Positions 48,961 to 56,571 of a stretch of DNA of 64,000 nucleotides are shown piece by piece. How positions within the stretch are numbered: the stretch's first letter is position 1; each line of letters opens with the position of its first letter. The translations under genes were made by a program, and so were the position numbers. The DNA is taken from positions 1,488,001-1,552,000 of the forward strand of contig NZ_CP151634.1 of the NCBI RefSeq assembly GCF_038397725.1, written 5' to 3'. The stretch comes from Microbacterium sp. LWO13-1.2 (GTDB taxonomy: Bacteria; Actinomycetota; Actinomycetes; Actinomycetales; Microbacteriaceae). Under the pieces are notes generated by a model, which saw only the letters and a program-made list of their open reading frames with translations, was not told the DNA's origin and made no database searches.

Positions 48961-50193
48961 ATGGGGCTGGCGAGGCGGACATCGCGGGATATCCGCAGCG
49001 ACTCGCGCGTCGACGTCCTCCATGCCGTCCTGTCTGCGGGCCAGACCACGAGGAACGGCGTGGCACAGTCCACGGGGCTGAGCCCGGCCACGGTGGCGAC
49101 CATCGTCGGCGAGCTCATCGACGAGGGCATCATCGCCGAGACCCGCGGTATCGCGGGCGGCATCGGCCGACCGACCGCGGTGATTGGCATGAACGGCGAC
49201 CGCGGGCGGGTGGTCGGCATCGATGTCGCCGAGACCTACGTGCGCACCGTGCTCTTCGACACCGCACTGACCCAGCTCGCCACGACGGTGACTGAGCGCG
49301 ACGAGCACATCCTCGACCCGGCATCCGTCGTCGAGGAGATCGGGGGCGCGCTCGATCGGATGCTGCTGCAGGAGAACGTCTCGCGGGATGCGCTGCTGGG
49401 CGTCGGAGTCGCCCTTCCCGCCCTCGTGCAGGAACCCTCCGGCGTCTCGGTGCTAGTGCCGAACTGGACCTGGCACTCCGTCGAGCTGGAGCACCTGCGC
49501 ACCCGGGTCGGCCTGCCGCTTGTGATCGAGAACCCGCTGAAGGCCATGGTCGCCGCCGAACTCTGGCTCGGTCGAGGCCGCTCGGCGGCCAGCCTCGTCA
49601 CCGTGAACCTCGGCACCGGCGTCGGAGCGGGCATCGTCCTCGAGGGGCGGATCCTGCGCGGTGCGACGAACTCTGCGGGGGAGTGGGGGCACTCCCTGCT
49701 CGTCCTCGACGGACGGCGCTGCCGCTGCGGGCGAAACGGCTGCGTCGAGGCGTACATCGGGGCACCCGGCATCCAGCAGACGCTCCGCGAGATCGCGCAG
49801 GACCATCCGCTGGCCGACGTCGCCCTGCAGGCCGACTTCATCGCCGCACTCGCGGCTGCCGCGAACGCGCCCGAGCCGGATCCGGCCGTCGCGGAGACGC
49901 TCGACCGGACCGCCTACTATCTCGGGTCCGCACTCGCAGACCTCGTTGCGATCGTCAACCCCGAGGTCGTGACGCTCACCGGCTGGACCACTTGGGGGCT
50001 GGGCTCCCACCTGCTCGAACCGGCTCGCCGTCACCTGCGGGAGCAGTCGCCGGGGCATGCGGGCGGAGACGTAGAGCTGGTGGTGTCGACGGTGTCGGGG
50101 AACCCGGTGGCGACCGGCGTCGCCCTGATCGCACTCGAGCGCTCTCTCGTCGACGCGGGGTTGCTGACGACGCACATCCCCGTCGCCCTCTGA
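48961..50193 (+). CDS. ROK-family transcriptional regulator
   Basis: 410 aa. The ATG at 48961 is preceded by AGAGGGAG; an in-frame GTG at 48955 is too close to that site. N-terminal winged helix (about 5-70: NGVAQSTGLSPATVATIVGELIDEGII), then the ROK sugar-kinase-like domain with NLGTGVGAGIV, the sugar-binding GEWGHSLL, and the zinc site CRCGRNGCVEAYIG. It probably represses the preceding galacto-oligosaccharide operon and responds to a sugar. The inverted repeat at 39169 is a candidate target. Confidence 0.9.
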   Translation: MGLARRTSRDIRSDSRVDVLHAVLSAGQTTRNGVAQSTGLSPATVATIVGELIDEGIIAETRGIAGGIGRPTAVIGMNGDRGRVVGIDVAETYVRTVLFDTALTQLATTVTERDEHILDPASVVEEIGGALDRMLLQENVSRDALLGVGVALPALVQEPSGVSVLVPNWTWHSVELEHLRTRVGLPLVIENPLKAMVAAELWLGRGRSAASLVTVNLGTGVGAGIVLEGRILRGATNSAGEWGHSLLVLDGRRCRCGRNGCVEAYIGAPGIQQTLREIAQDHPLADVALQADFIAALAAAANAPEPDPAVAETLDRTAYYLGSALADLVAIVNPEVVTLTGWTTWGLGSHLLEPARRHLREQSPGHAGGDVELVVSTVSGNPVATGVALIALERSLVDAGLLTTHIPVAL

Positions 50194-50208
50194 GCGCAGG
50201 TGAGACGC

Positions 50209-50244
50209 AGAAGCCCCGCGACCCGATCGGGTCGCGGGGCTTCT
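50209..50244. terminator. Bidirectional terminator
   Basis: Perfect 16-base arms (50209-50224 and 50229-50244) with a GATC loop, between the convergent ROK (plus) and GH5 (minus) genes. AGAAG/CTTCT ends give A/U-rich flanks in both directions. Confidence 0.85.
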
Positions 50245-50259
50245 CCATGATGGCGGTGG

Positions 50260-51663
50260 CTACCCGCGCGTCCACTGCTGGGTCGGCGAGGCGGGGTCGC
50301 AGGGTGCCAGCGCGAGGCCCCACTCGTTGGCCGGCGTCGCCAGGCAGAGTCCTGGATCTGCGCCGCTGCTGATGGTGAGGTCGGCGTTCACCAGCCACTG
50401 CTGTGCCGCGTCGCCCGAGCAGTCGGCGATGGCGAGGGGGCTACCCGCGACCAGGCCGCCGACGGCTTCGACGCAGAGGTCTCCGTAGACCGAGAGCTCG
50501 CCGGCATCCGTCGCGTGGAACGACTGGTTGCCGCCCCCGTTGCAGTGCCACAGGCCCAGCTGCGTGCCGGGAGTCGTCGAGCCGCCGGGCACGTCGACGC
50601 ACACGCCGTGCGCGACGCTCTTCAGGGGTTCACCGGGGGGAGCCGGCGGCAGGTCGTTGAGCTGCTCCTTCTTGAGCAGGCCCCAGCCCCACTGGAGCTG
50701 GGCGAGACCGGACTCGTTCGTCACCTCGAGCCCGCCGTCATCTGTCTGCTCCGTCAGCGTGTACGAATCGCCGGTGCGAAGGCCGGGCCAGTAGACGACG
50801 CCCATCCCCTGGTCGCGAGTGACCTCGGTGAGAGCACCGAGGTACGCGGTCGACACGTCGCCCTCGTGGTTGCCGTAGTTCAGGCCGGTGGTCATCGGGG
50901 ATCCAGCCTCGGAGACCAGGGTGCGCCAGCCGTACTCGCCGATGCGGGGCAGCAGGTTCGCCTTCCACTCGTCCTCCGTGGTGTGGCTCGCCCAGAAGCC
51001 GTAGAAGTGCAGCGACAGCAGCGTGCCCTCCAGCTCTTCGGCTGCGCCGACGCCGGTCACGTCGTCGTTGTAGCCCGTGCCGGAGATGATCACGCGCTTG
51101 CGCGGCACGGCGGCATGGTCGTCGAGCCATCCGGATGTCAGCGACACCCACTCGTCGAGCGTGTAGCCGAACGGCTCGTTCATCGGCTCGAAGTAGACCT
51201 TCGGGTTCTTGCCGTACTCGGCCACCACGGTGTCCCACATCGCGTCGAAGGCGGCAGCGTCGTCCGCTCGCCCGTCCTTCGCGTTGTCCGCCTCCCAGTA
51301 GCTGAGGATGACCTTGAAACCGCTGTCGACCGAGGCGTCGATGGCCGCCTGATACGACGCCCACCAGTCGGTGCCGACGCTCGAGGGGTTGATCGGCAGG
51401 CGGACCGTGTTGGCCCTGACCTCCGCGCGGAACTCGCCGATGATGGCGGCCGACTTGTCGTATGTCGTGTCGTAGTCGTCGGAGGTGCTGAGGCTGGACG
51501 GCACGACCTCGTCGTCTGCATAGTTGTCTCGGGGGTCGGCCCAGTTCACCCCGCGGAATTCGTTGGTACTGTGCGGGCCTCCCTGAGCTGCGGTGGCGGG
51601 CAACGGGGCGATGCCCATCAGGAGGGCGGCGGCCGCGACGGCCGCTCCGATCTGTCTCTTCAT
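50260..51663 (-). CDS. Secreted GH5 glycoside hydrolase with ricin-type CBM13
   Basis: 467 aa from ATG 51663 (MKRQIG...); a longer frame from 51720 would precede the signal peptide with charged residues. Signal peptide about 1-26; (beta/alpha)8 GH5 barrel with acid/base Glu163 (EPMNEPFG) and nucleophile Glu252 (LVSEAGSP); then a ricin-type beta-trefoil (about 350-467) with three repeats containing Gln-x-Trp-like endings (LGLWHCN, QQWLVN, QQWTRG). It lacks the shared Cys module. Its substrate is unknown: an endo-acting galactanase- or mannanase-like role is possible. Divergent from the GH51 gene. Confidence 0.85.
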   Translation of the reverse strand: MKRQIGAAVAAAALLMGIAPLPATAAQGGPHSTNEFRGVNWADPRDNYADDEVVPSSLSTSDDYDTTYDKSAAIIGEFRAEVRANTVRLPINPSSVGTDWWASYQAAIDASVDSGFKVILSYWEADNAKDGRADDAAAFDAMWDTVVAEYGKNPKVYFEPMNEPFGYTLDEWVSLTSGWLDDHAAVPRKRVIISGTGYNDDVTGVGAAEELEGTLLSLHFYGFWASHTTEDEWKANLLPRIGEYGWRTLVSEAGSPMTTGLNYGNHEGDVSTAYLGALTEVTRDQGMGVVYWPGLRTGDSYTLTEQTDDGGLEVTNESGLAQLQWGWGLLKKEQLNDLPPAPPGEPLKSVAHGVCVDVPGGSTTPGTQLGLWHCNGGGNQSFHATDAGELSVYGDLCVEAVGGLVAGSPLAIADCSGDAAQQWLVNADLTISSGADPGLCLATPANEWGLALAPCDPASPTQQWTRG

Positions 51664-51783
51664 CGGGATCCGTTCGGTTCGGGTGCGCGACTCTGCGCGG
51701 GCGTCGACGGGTATCGACACTCGGCCAGCGTTGCACGGGAGGCGTTAATACTCAAGGGTTAAAACAACGGTGAGAAAAAGTAC

Positions 51784-51821
51784 TTGCGGTTCCGCCGCCA
51801 GGCTCTATAACGTTGCAGGAA
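51784..51821 (+). promoter_or_regulatory. Promoter of GH51 gene, probably leaderless
   Basis: TTGCGG (51784-51789), 16-base spacer, TATAAC (51806-51811). The start codon at 51821 is nine bases past the -10, where transcription should begin; only AGGA directly abuts the ATG. Two GTTAA repeats (51744-51748 and 51758-51762) in the divergent region may be operator halves. Confidence 0.55.
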
Positions 51822-53266
51822 TGATCACCGCCGTCGTTGAATCTGCCTCGCCCGTCATCGATCGCCGCATCTACGGACAGTTCGCCGAACATCTGGGGCG
51901 CGGCATCTACGAGGGTCTCTGGGTGGGTGAATCCTCCGACATCCCGAATCGCAACGGCTTGCGGATCGACGCGATCCAGGCCCTGCGCGACATCAAGGTG
52001 CCGGTCGTGCGGTGGCCGGGCGGATGCTTCGCCGACGAATACCACTGGCTGCAGGGGATCGGGCCCGACCGGGGCGCGATGGTGAACACGCACTGGGGCG
52101 GCGTGGTCGACCCGAACGAGTTCGGCACCCACGAGTACTTCGAGCTGCTGAACCAGCTCGATGCCGAGGCATACATCAACGGCAACGTGGGCAGCGGCAC
52201 CGTCGCCGAGATGCAGGACTGGATCGAGTACATGACGCTCGACAGCCACACGCCGATGGCCGAACTGCGTAAGAGCCACGGGCGCGCGCAGCCGTGGAAG
52301 GTGCAGTTCTTCGGCGTCGGGAACGAGAGCTGGGGATGCGGCGGCAACATGATGCCGTTGCACTATGCGAACCTGTACCGGCAGTACCAGACGTACGTGC
52401 GCGACTACGGAGACAATCGCATCACCAAAGTCGCCTGCGGCGCCAACGCCGACGACTACGAATGGACCGATGTCCTGATGGCACGCGCTGCGGGTCACAT
52501 GGACGCGCTGAGCCTGCACTACTACACGCTCCCGACCGGGAACTGGGACGTGAAGGGCGCTGCTCGTGGCTTCGACGACGCGGCGTGGTACGAGACCATC
52601 CGTCGCACCCTGTTCATGGACACCCTGCTCACTCGCCACGGCGAGATCATGGATCGCTACGACCCCGCGAAGCGCGTCGGGATCTATGTCGACGAGTGGG
52701 GGACCTGGTACGACGTCGAGCAGGGCACCAATCCCGGCTTCCTGTACCAGCAGAACACGATGCGCGATGCCGTGGTGGCAGCGCTGAACTTCCACGTCTT
52801 CCATCGGCACGCGGCGCGCGTGCGGATGACGAACATCGCGCAGATGGTCAACGTGCTGCAGGCGATGCTGCTCACCGACGGCCCGAGCCTGATCAAGACG
52901 CCGACGTACTTCGCCTTCGCGCTGTACACCGATCACCACGACGCGACACTGCTGCCGATCGAGGGTTCGCTGCCGCCGCACACCGACGTCACGGCTTCTC
53001 GCAAGGACGGGGCCGTCACCGTGAGCGCCGTGAACTACGCGCTGGATCGCCCTGCCCGGATCGAGATCGACCTGCCAGGGGCCATCGGCACCATCCGGCG
53101 CAGCGAGATCCTCGCCGGATCATCGACCGACCACAACACCTTCGAGGTGCCATCCGCCGTGGGTCTGACGGCGTTCGAAGGCGTTGCAGTGACCGGGTCG
53201 CGGCTGGTGCTGGACGTGCCGCCGTGCAGCGTCGTCACCGTTCGGGCAGACGTCGCGGGCGTCTGA
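51821..53266 (+). CDS. abfA: Intracellular GH51 alpha-L-arabinofuranosidase
   Basis: 481 aa without signal peptide. Starts MITAVVESA at 51821; a longer frame from 51770 runs through the promoter and is rejected. GH51 barrel with [12 protein letters not shown], acid/base Glu169 (GVGNESWG) and nucleophile Glu292 (VDEWGTW), then a C-terminal beta-sandwich. It cleaves terminal alpha-L-arabinofuranose from imported arabino-oligosaccharides. It is followed 23 bases later by a GH43-type gene, probably co-transcribed. Confidence 0.95.
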   Translation: MITAVVESASPVIDRRIYGQFAEHLGRGIYEGLWVGESSDIPNRNGLRIDAIQALRDIKVPVVRWPGGCFADEYHWLQGIGPDRGAMVNTHWGGVVDPNEFGTHEYFELLNQLDAEAYINGNVGSGTVAEMQDWIEYMTLDSHTPMAELRKSHGRAQPWKVQFFGVGNESWGCGGNMMPLHYANLYRQYQTYVRDYGDNRITKVACGANADDYEWTDVLMARAAGHMDALSLHYYTLPTGNWDVKGAARGFDDAAWYETIRRTLFMDTLLTRHGEIMDRYDPAKRVGIYVDEWGTWYDVEQGTNPGFLYQQNTMRDAVVAALNFHVFHRHAARVRMTNIAQMVNVLQAMLLTDGPSLIKTPTYFAFALYTDHHDATLLPIEGSLPPHTDVTASRKDGAVTVSAVNYALDRPARIEIDLPGAIGTIRRSEILAGSSTDHNTFEVPSAVGLTAFEGVAVTGSRLVLDVPPCSVVTVRADVAGV

Positions 53267-53289
53267 GGCTCCCACCTCGTGAAGGGATC

Positions 53290-54255
53290 ATGACGATGCA
53301 ACGACTCGACGACTTCTGGGCGCACGACCCGTTCATCCTCCCGTACGCGGCGGATTCGACCTACTACCTGTACACCGCGGCGCGGGACCAGCCGGCCGTC
53401 GTCGCGTACCGCAGTGCCGACCTCGATAACTGGGATGATGAGCCGGTCGTCGTGTTCCGCGTGCCGGAGGGATCATGGGCCTCCGCGACCGAAGCGCCGT
53501 GGGCGCCGGAAGTCCACGAATACCGTGGTCGCTTCTACCTGTTCACGACGTTGCACGACTCGTCACGGCAGCTGGACGTGCCCGGTGGAGCGCGGTTCCG
53601 AGCGTTCGCAGAGGACGGCGGCTCCGCGTACATTCCGACGGCGAGGGGCACGGTGATCGCCGTGGCCGATCATCCGGCCGGGCCGTTCGAGCTGCTGCGC
53701 GCCGACGCGCCCGTCGCGCCGGCCGAGTTCATGACGCTCGACGGCACCCTGTTCGTCGATGACGACGGTGCGGCGTGGATGGTCTACGCGCACGAATGGG
53801 TGCAGATCTTCGACGGGACGATCGAGGCCGTACCGCTCGCGCTCGACCTCACGGCGGCCTCCGGTGATCCGATTCTGCTCTTCCGCGGCTCGGAGGCGGC
53901 GCTGCTGAGAACGCTGCCGCCGAGCGCCAGGACCCGGATGCCGTACGTCACCGACGGTCCGCAGCTGAGGCGGCTGCGCAGTGGCGCGCTCGTGATGCTG
54001 TGGGCGACCTATCATCCGCGCGACGACGGATCCGACTACGTCGAGACGATGGCCGTGTCGCGCAACGGACAGCTGACGGGACCCTGGGAGCAGCTCGAGA
54101 CCCTGGTCGACGGCAACGCGGGCCACGGCATGCTGTTCGACACGTTCGACGGGCGCACGATGCTCGTGCTGCACCGCGGGATGGGGACCCCGCGTGTGCG
54201 TGCCGAACTGCACGAGGTCGTCGAGACCGAGGATCGCGTTCGTCTCGTGGACTGA
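53290..54255 (+). CDS. Cytoplasmic GH43-like glycosidase
   Basis: 321 aa, no signal peptide. GAAGGGA precedes ATGs at 53290 and 53296; the second has better spacing, so the first two residues are uncertain. GH43 five-blade fold: HDPFIL near the N-terminus provides the Asp base, WAPEVHEY the typical inner strand, MTLDGTLF a candidate modulator Asp, and a GHGMLF segment late in the chain. A clear acid Glu was not located. Probably works with GH51 on arabino-oligosaccharides. Confidence 0.8.
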   Translation: MTMQRLDDFWAHDPFILPYAADSTYYLYTAARDQPAVVAYRSADLDNWDDEPVVVFRVPEGSWASATEAPWAPEVHEYRGRFYLFTTLHDSSRQLDVPGGARFRAFAEDGGSAYIPTARGTVIAVADHPAGPFELLRADAPVAPAEFMTLDGTLFVDDDGAAWMVYAHEWVQIFDGTIEAVPLALDLTAASGDPILLFRGSEAALLRTLPPSARTRMPYVTDGPQLRRLRSGALVMLWATYHPRDDGSDYVETMAVSRNGQLTGPWEQLETLVDGNAGHGMLFDTFDGRTMLVLHRGMGTPRVRAELHEVVETEDRVRLVD

Positions 54256-54288
54256 TACGGATTCCACTCGAGCGATTCGAAACGTCTG

Positions 54289-54894
54289 TCAGCGGGCGAG
54301 CCAGTTCCGCAGCGAGCGCGTGACCCACGGCAGCACCCAATAGGTCATGATCGGGGTGAGCACGAGCGTGGTGATGAGTACGCGCAGCCAGATCGGCAGC
54401 ACGTCGCCCCAACCGGGTATCGGGTTCATCAGATAGGTGAAGCCGACGTTCAGCGGGAAGAATCCCAGCCAGATCGCGACGGCCTGCTTCCAGCGCGGCG
54501 GTGCGGTGACGACCTCTGTCGCACCGGTGGCGGCATCCACCACCGTGATCGATCCGGTCGCCGGCTCATCGAACCAGCCCTCGATGCCGGTGCGACGTTT
54601 CGAGCGCTCGCTGCGGACGAAACCCTCGCCCATCGACAGCCACCACTCGCGCTCAGCGGATTGCTCCCAGGCCTCGAGGGTCTCGGTGCCCGCGAACCGG
54701 TAGAGCATGTGCCACACCTGCGAGTTCTCGCCGGCTCGCACCCACCCAGATCCGAGGAACCCGGGATACTTGCTCGCGAGGTTCAGGCCCGTCTGCACCC
54801 ATGCGGTCGCCTCGGCGATGCGGGCGGGATCCACCTCTCGACGGATGGAGACGGTGATCGGCTCGCTGGGCAGCGTGCGGGATTCGCGGGACAT
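54289..54894 (-). CDS. ABM-domain protein with C-terminal membrane helices
   Basis: 201 aa. The N-terminal ~100 residues resemble an antibiotic-biosynthesis monooxygenase (dimeric alpha/beta ferredoxin-like) domain: ITVSIRREVDPARI, YPGFLGSGWVR, VWHMLYRFAGTETLEAWE. The C-terminal third has two hydrophobic helices (about 136-155 and 168-190) with DUF-type membrane sequence WLGFFPLNVGFTYLMNPI. Fusions of this sort are frequent and uncharacterised; the reaction is unknown. It is convergent with the GH43-like gene and not obviously part of the sugar locus. Confidence 0.8.
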   Translation of the reverse strand: MSRESRTLPSEPITVSIRREVDPARIAEATAWVQTGLNLASKYPGFLGSGWVRAGENSQVWHMLYRFAGTETLEAWEQSAEREWWLSMGEGFVRSERSKRRTGIEGWFDEPATGSITVVDAATGATEVVTAPPRWKQAVAIWLGFFPLNVGFTYLMNPIPGWGDVLPIWLRVLITTLVLTPIMTYWVLPWVTRSLRNWLAR

Positions 54895-55000
54895 CGTGGC
54901 CTCAGGAAAGCAGGCGTGCCCGGATCACGGGCACGCCCGAGTGCGGATGCGCCAGGGTATCGGCGCTGTGTCAATTCTACTCCGGCAGCCGGCTGGGGTT

Positions 55001-55057
55001 TCAGAGAGCGCAAACGGCTCGAAAAACCGCCCGGATTGAGCCGTTTGCGCTCTCTGA
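55001..55057. repeat. Palindromic repeat, copy 1
   Basis: Perfect 20-base arms (55001-55020 and 55038-55057) around a 17-base loop. The left arm and loop start share the word GAGCGCAAACGGCTCGAAAA with copy 2 at 56118. It lies between two minus-strand genes and may also end transcription of the DUF559 gene. Confidence 0.8.
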
Positions 55058-55066
55058 ATCGGGTTC

Positions 55067-56050
55067 TCAGCGGCTGAGAGCGGCGGCGACGCGGCGGATG
55101 AGTTCGGCCCGGTTCTTCAGCAGCGACGAGGTGACCTCGATCACGTTCCAGCCGTCGGCGCGGAGGGCAGCGATCCGCTCGACGTCACGCGCCCAGCTCT
55201 CGCCGTGCAGCATCCCGAGATACTCGATCGCGACCCGCTTCTCGCGATAGGCCATGTCTACGCATCCGAGGAAGTGGCCGCGCCCGTCGAACAGGTCGAC
55301 GTTGAGTTCGGGTTCCGGCAGGCCGGCGCTCACCAGGATGTACCGGACCATGGACTCGCGCGGCGACCAGGAGTCTTCGCGGATCCATTCGAGCGCCTCG
55401 CGGAGGCGGGATGCTCCGTGCCGGCGTCCGGCGTCGACGGCTGCCTTCAGGTCATCGACGGTTGCCAGCGGCTCGCGTCCGGCATGCGGACGGCCATAAC
55501 TCTCCCGCCATCGACGGCAGAAGTAGTCGCCGAGTGCGATCAGATCGGGAACCGACAGGGAACCGAGAGACGCCCACGTCGAGGCAGGTGAGGAGAGCCG
55601 AAGCCCGCTGTGTTCCCGCACCGTCATGAGGCTGGACAGTGTGCGATGCCCGGCGACTCCCGCCGCGCGCGGGAGCGGTGCCGGACCAAGCGCGCACACG
55701 TGGAGGTCGAGGTGCGCGAAGTCCAGCGGTCTGCCTCGCGGGTCGACCTCGAGCGGCAGCGGGGCGCCCCACGCCGACGCGGCGGTCTGCCGGCTGAAAC
55801 AATGCCCCGGGTGAAGCCGTGCTTCATACTCTCTGGCACGCATCACGCGAAAGAGCCGCTGTCGTTCGTACGGATCATCGGTCTGCACCGTGTCTGGGCC
55901 ATCGGCGGCCTGCGTCTGAATGCGCACGCCGTGGAAGGGGCGAGCGAGGTCTGAACCGCGCAACCTTCCTCGACCGATTCCGTTCGCTTTCGCGACGGTG
56001 ACAGTGAAGGCGGAGCCGAGGTGTGTCGGCAGATTCTGCTTTCGTCCCAT
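55067..56050 (-). CDS. DUF559/AbiEi-like protein with PD-(D/E)xK-type C-terminus
   Basis: 327 aa. The N-terminal half resembles AbiEi-type antitoxin-like proteins common in Actinobacteria (GRLRGSDLARPFHGVR ... HCFSRQTAASAWGAPLP). The C-terminal ~100 residues look like a DUF559/Vsr-related nuclease fold: ELNVDLFDGRGHFLGCVDMAYREKRVAIEYLG, with Asp and Glu-x-Tyr in the order expected for a PD-(D/E)xK core, then WNVIEVTSSLL. Function unknown. It is bracketed by two copies of a palindromic repeat, and no partner toxin gene is adjacent. The ATG at 56050 lacks a strong ribosome site. Confidence 0.8.
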   Translation of the reverse strand: MGRKQNLPTHLGSAFTVTVAKANGIGRGRLRGSDLARPFHGVRIQTQAADGPDTVQTDDPYERQRLFRVMRAREYEARLHPGHCFSRQTAASAWGAPLPLEVDPRGRPLDFAHLDLHVCALGPAPLPRAAGVAGHRTLSSLMTVREHSGLRLSSPASTWASLGSLSVPDLIALGDYFCRRWRESYGRPHAGREPLATVDDLKAAVDAGRRHGASRLREALEWIREDSWSPRESMVRYILVSAGLPEPELNVDLFDGRGHFLGCVDMAYREKRVAIEYLGMLHGESWARDVERIAALRADGWNVIEVTSSLLKNRAELIRRVAAALSR

Positions 56051-56117
56051 GGCGACACCGTGCCAGGATCGTCGCCGGCTTCGCAGAAGTTGTCCACAGG
56101 AGGCCCCTCCTCAACTT

Positions 56118-56176
56118 TTAAAGAGCGCAAACGGCTCGAAAATGGCCGGAGATCGAGCCATTTGCGCTCTTTGAAA
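56118..56176. repeat. Palindromic repeat, copy 2
   Basis: Arms AAAGAGCGCAAACGGCTCGA (56120-56139) and its near-complement (56153-56172, one mismatch) around a 13-base loop. Same orientation as copy 1, with GAGCGCAAACGGCTCGAAAA in common, about 1.1 kb away across the DUF559 gene. Confidence 0.8.
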
Positions 56177-56194
56177 GGGACCGAGAGGAAAGAG

Positions 56195-56228
56195 AAGACC
56201 CCCGCCGACCCGATTCGGCGGGGGTCTT
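56195..56228 (+). terminator. Hairpin of uncertain owner
   Basis: AAGACCCCCGCCGA (56195-56208) pairs with TCGGCGGGGGTCTT (56215-56228) with a 6-base loop. It has terminator form, but no intact plus-strand gene ends here, so it may be left from a deleted gene. Confidence 0.6.
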
Positions 56229-56366
56229 GCGGTTTGTGAACCGCGGTGGGAGCGACGAGAGCGCTCACCGTGCGCGGAATCAAATGACTACCCGATCCGG
56301 TCTAAGTCCATCCGCGCACCTGCAGGTATACGGAACGAAGGTGTCCGGATGGTGAACCGGCGATGA

Positions 56367-56486
56367 AGGTCTCCTCGTGCGCCTGAGCATCGAGCGGAAG
56401 CAGAGTTCAGCGGGTTCGCCGCGGCGGCGGCACTTCTCCTGCTCGCCGCCGGTTGGCTCCTGCTCGCGCGGCGTAGCGCCGCCTGA
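56367..56486 (+). pseudogene. Remnant of an LPXTG-type wall-protein C-terminus
   Basis: The frame reads ...AEFSGFAAAAALLLLAAG, then WLLLARRSAA and a stop: a hydrophobic segment with a basic tail, as at the end of sortase substrates (often preceded by L-x-x-T-G-A-E). The frame has a stop at 56364, no start codon, and the LPXTG itself is scrambled. It is probably a decayed end of a lost surface-protein gene. Confidence 0.45.
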
Positions 56487-56513
56487 ATCGAGGCGACCGG
56501 ACGTCGCCCACAA

Positions 56514-56553
56514 AGAAGCGCCGGCTCTGACCTGTGTCAGAACCGGCGCTTCT
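56514..56553. terminator. Terminator of M6 protease gene
   Basis: 17-base arms (56514-56530 and 56537-56553) with one mismatch, 18 bases past the stop of the minus-strand gene at 56572. Confidence 0.75.
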
Positions 56554-56571
56554 GTGCTCAGCCCGTCGGGA

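Larger units (their letters stand above)
56051..56571. other. Gene-poor interval with repeat, hairpins and a gene remnant
   Basis: About 520 bases without an intact gene. It holds the promoter side of the DUF559 gene, palindromic repeat copy 2 (56118-56176), a hairpin (56195-56228), a degenerate sorting-signal remnant (56367-56486) and a terminator (56514-56553). From 56230 to 56366 I see no gene or RNA, apart from a small GCGGTT/AACCGC stem at 56229-56244. Confidence 0.6.

Noticed and set aside
56090..56098. TTGTCCACA, similar to a DnaA box
   Set aside because: Single copy with one mismatch and no cluster, so no sign of an origin.
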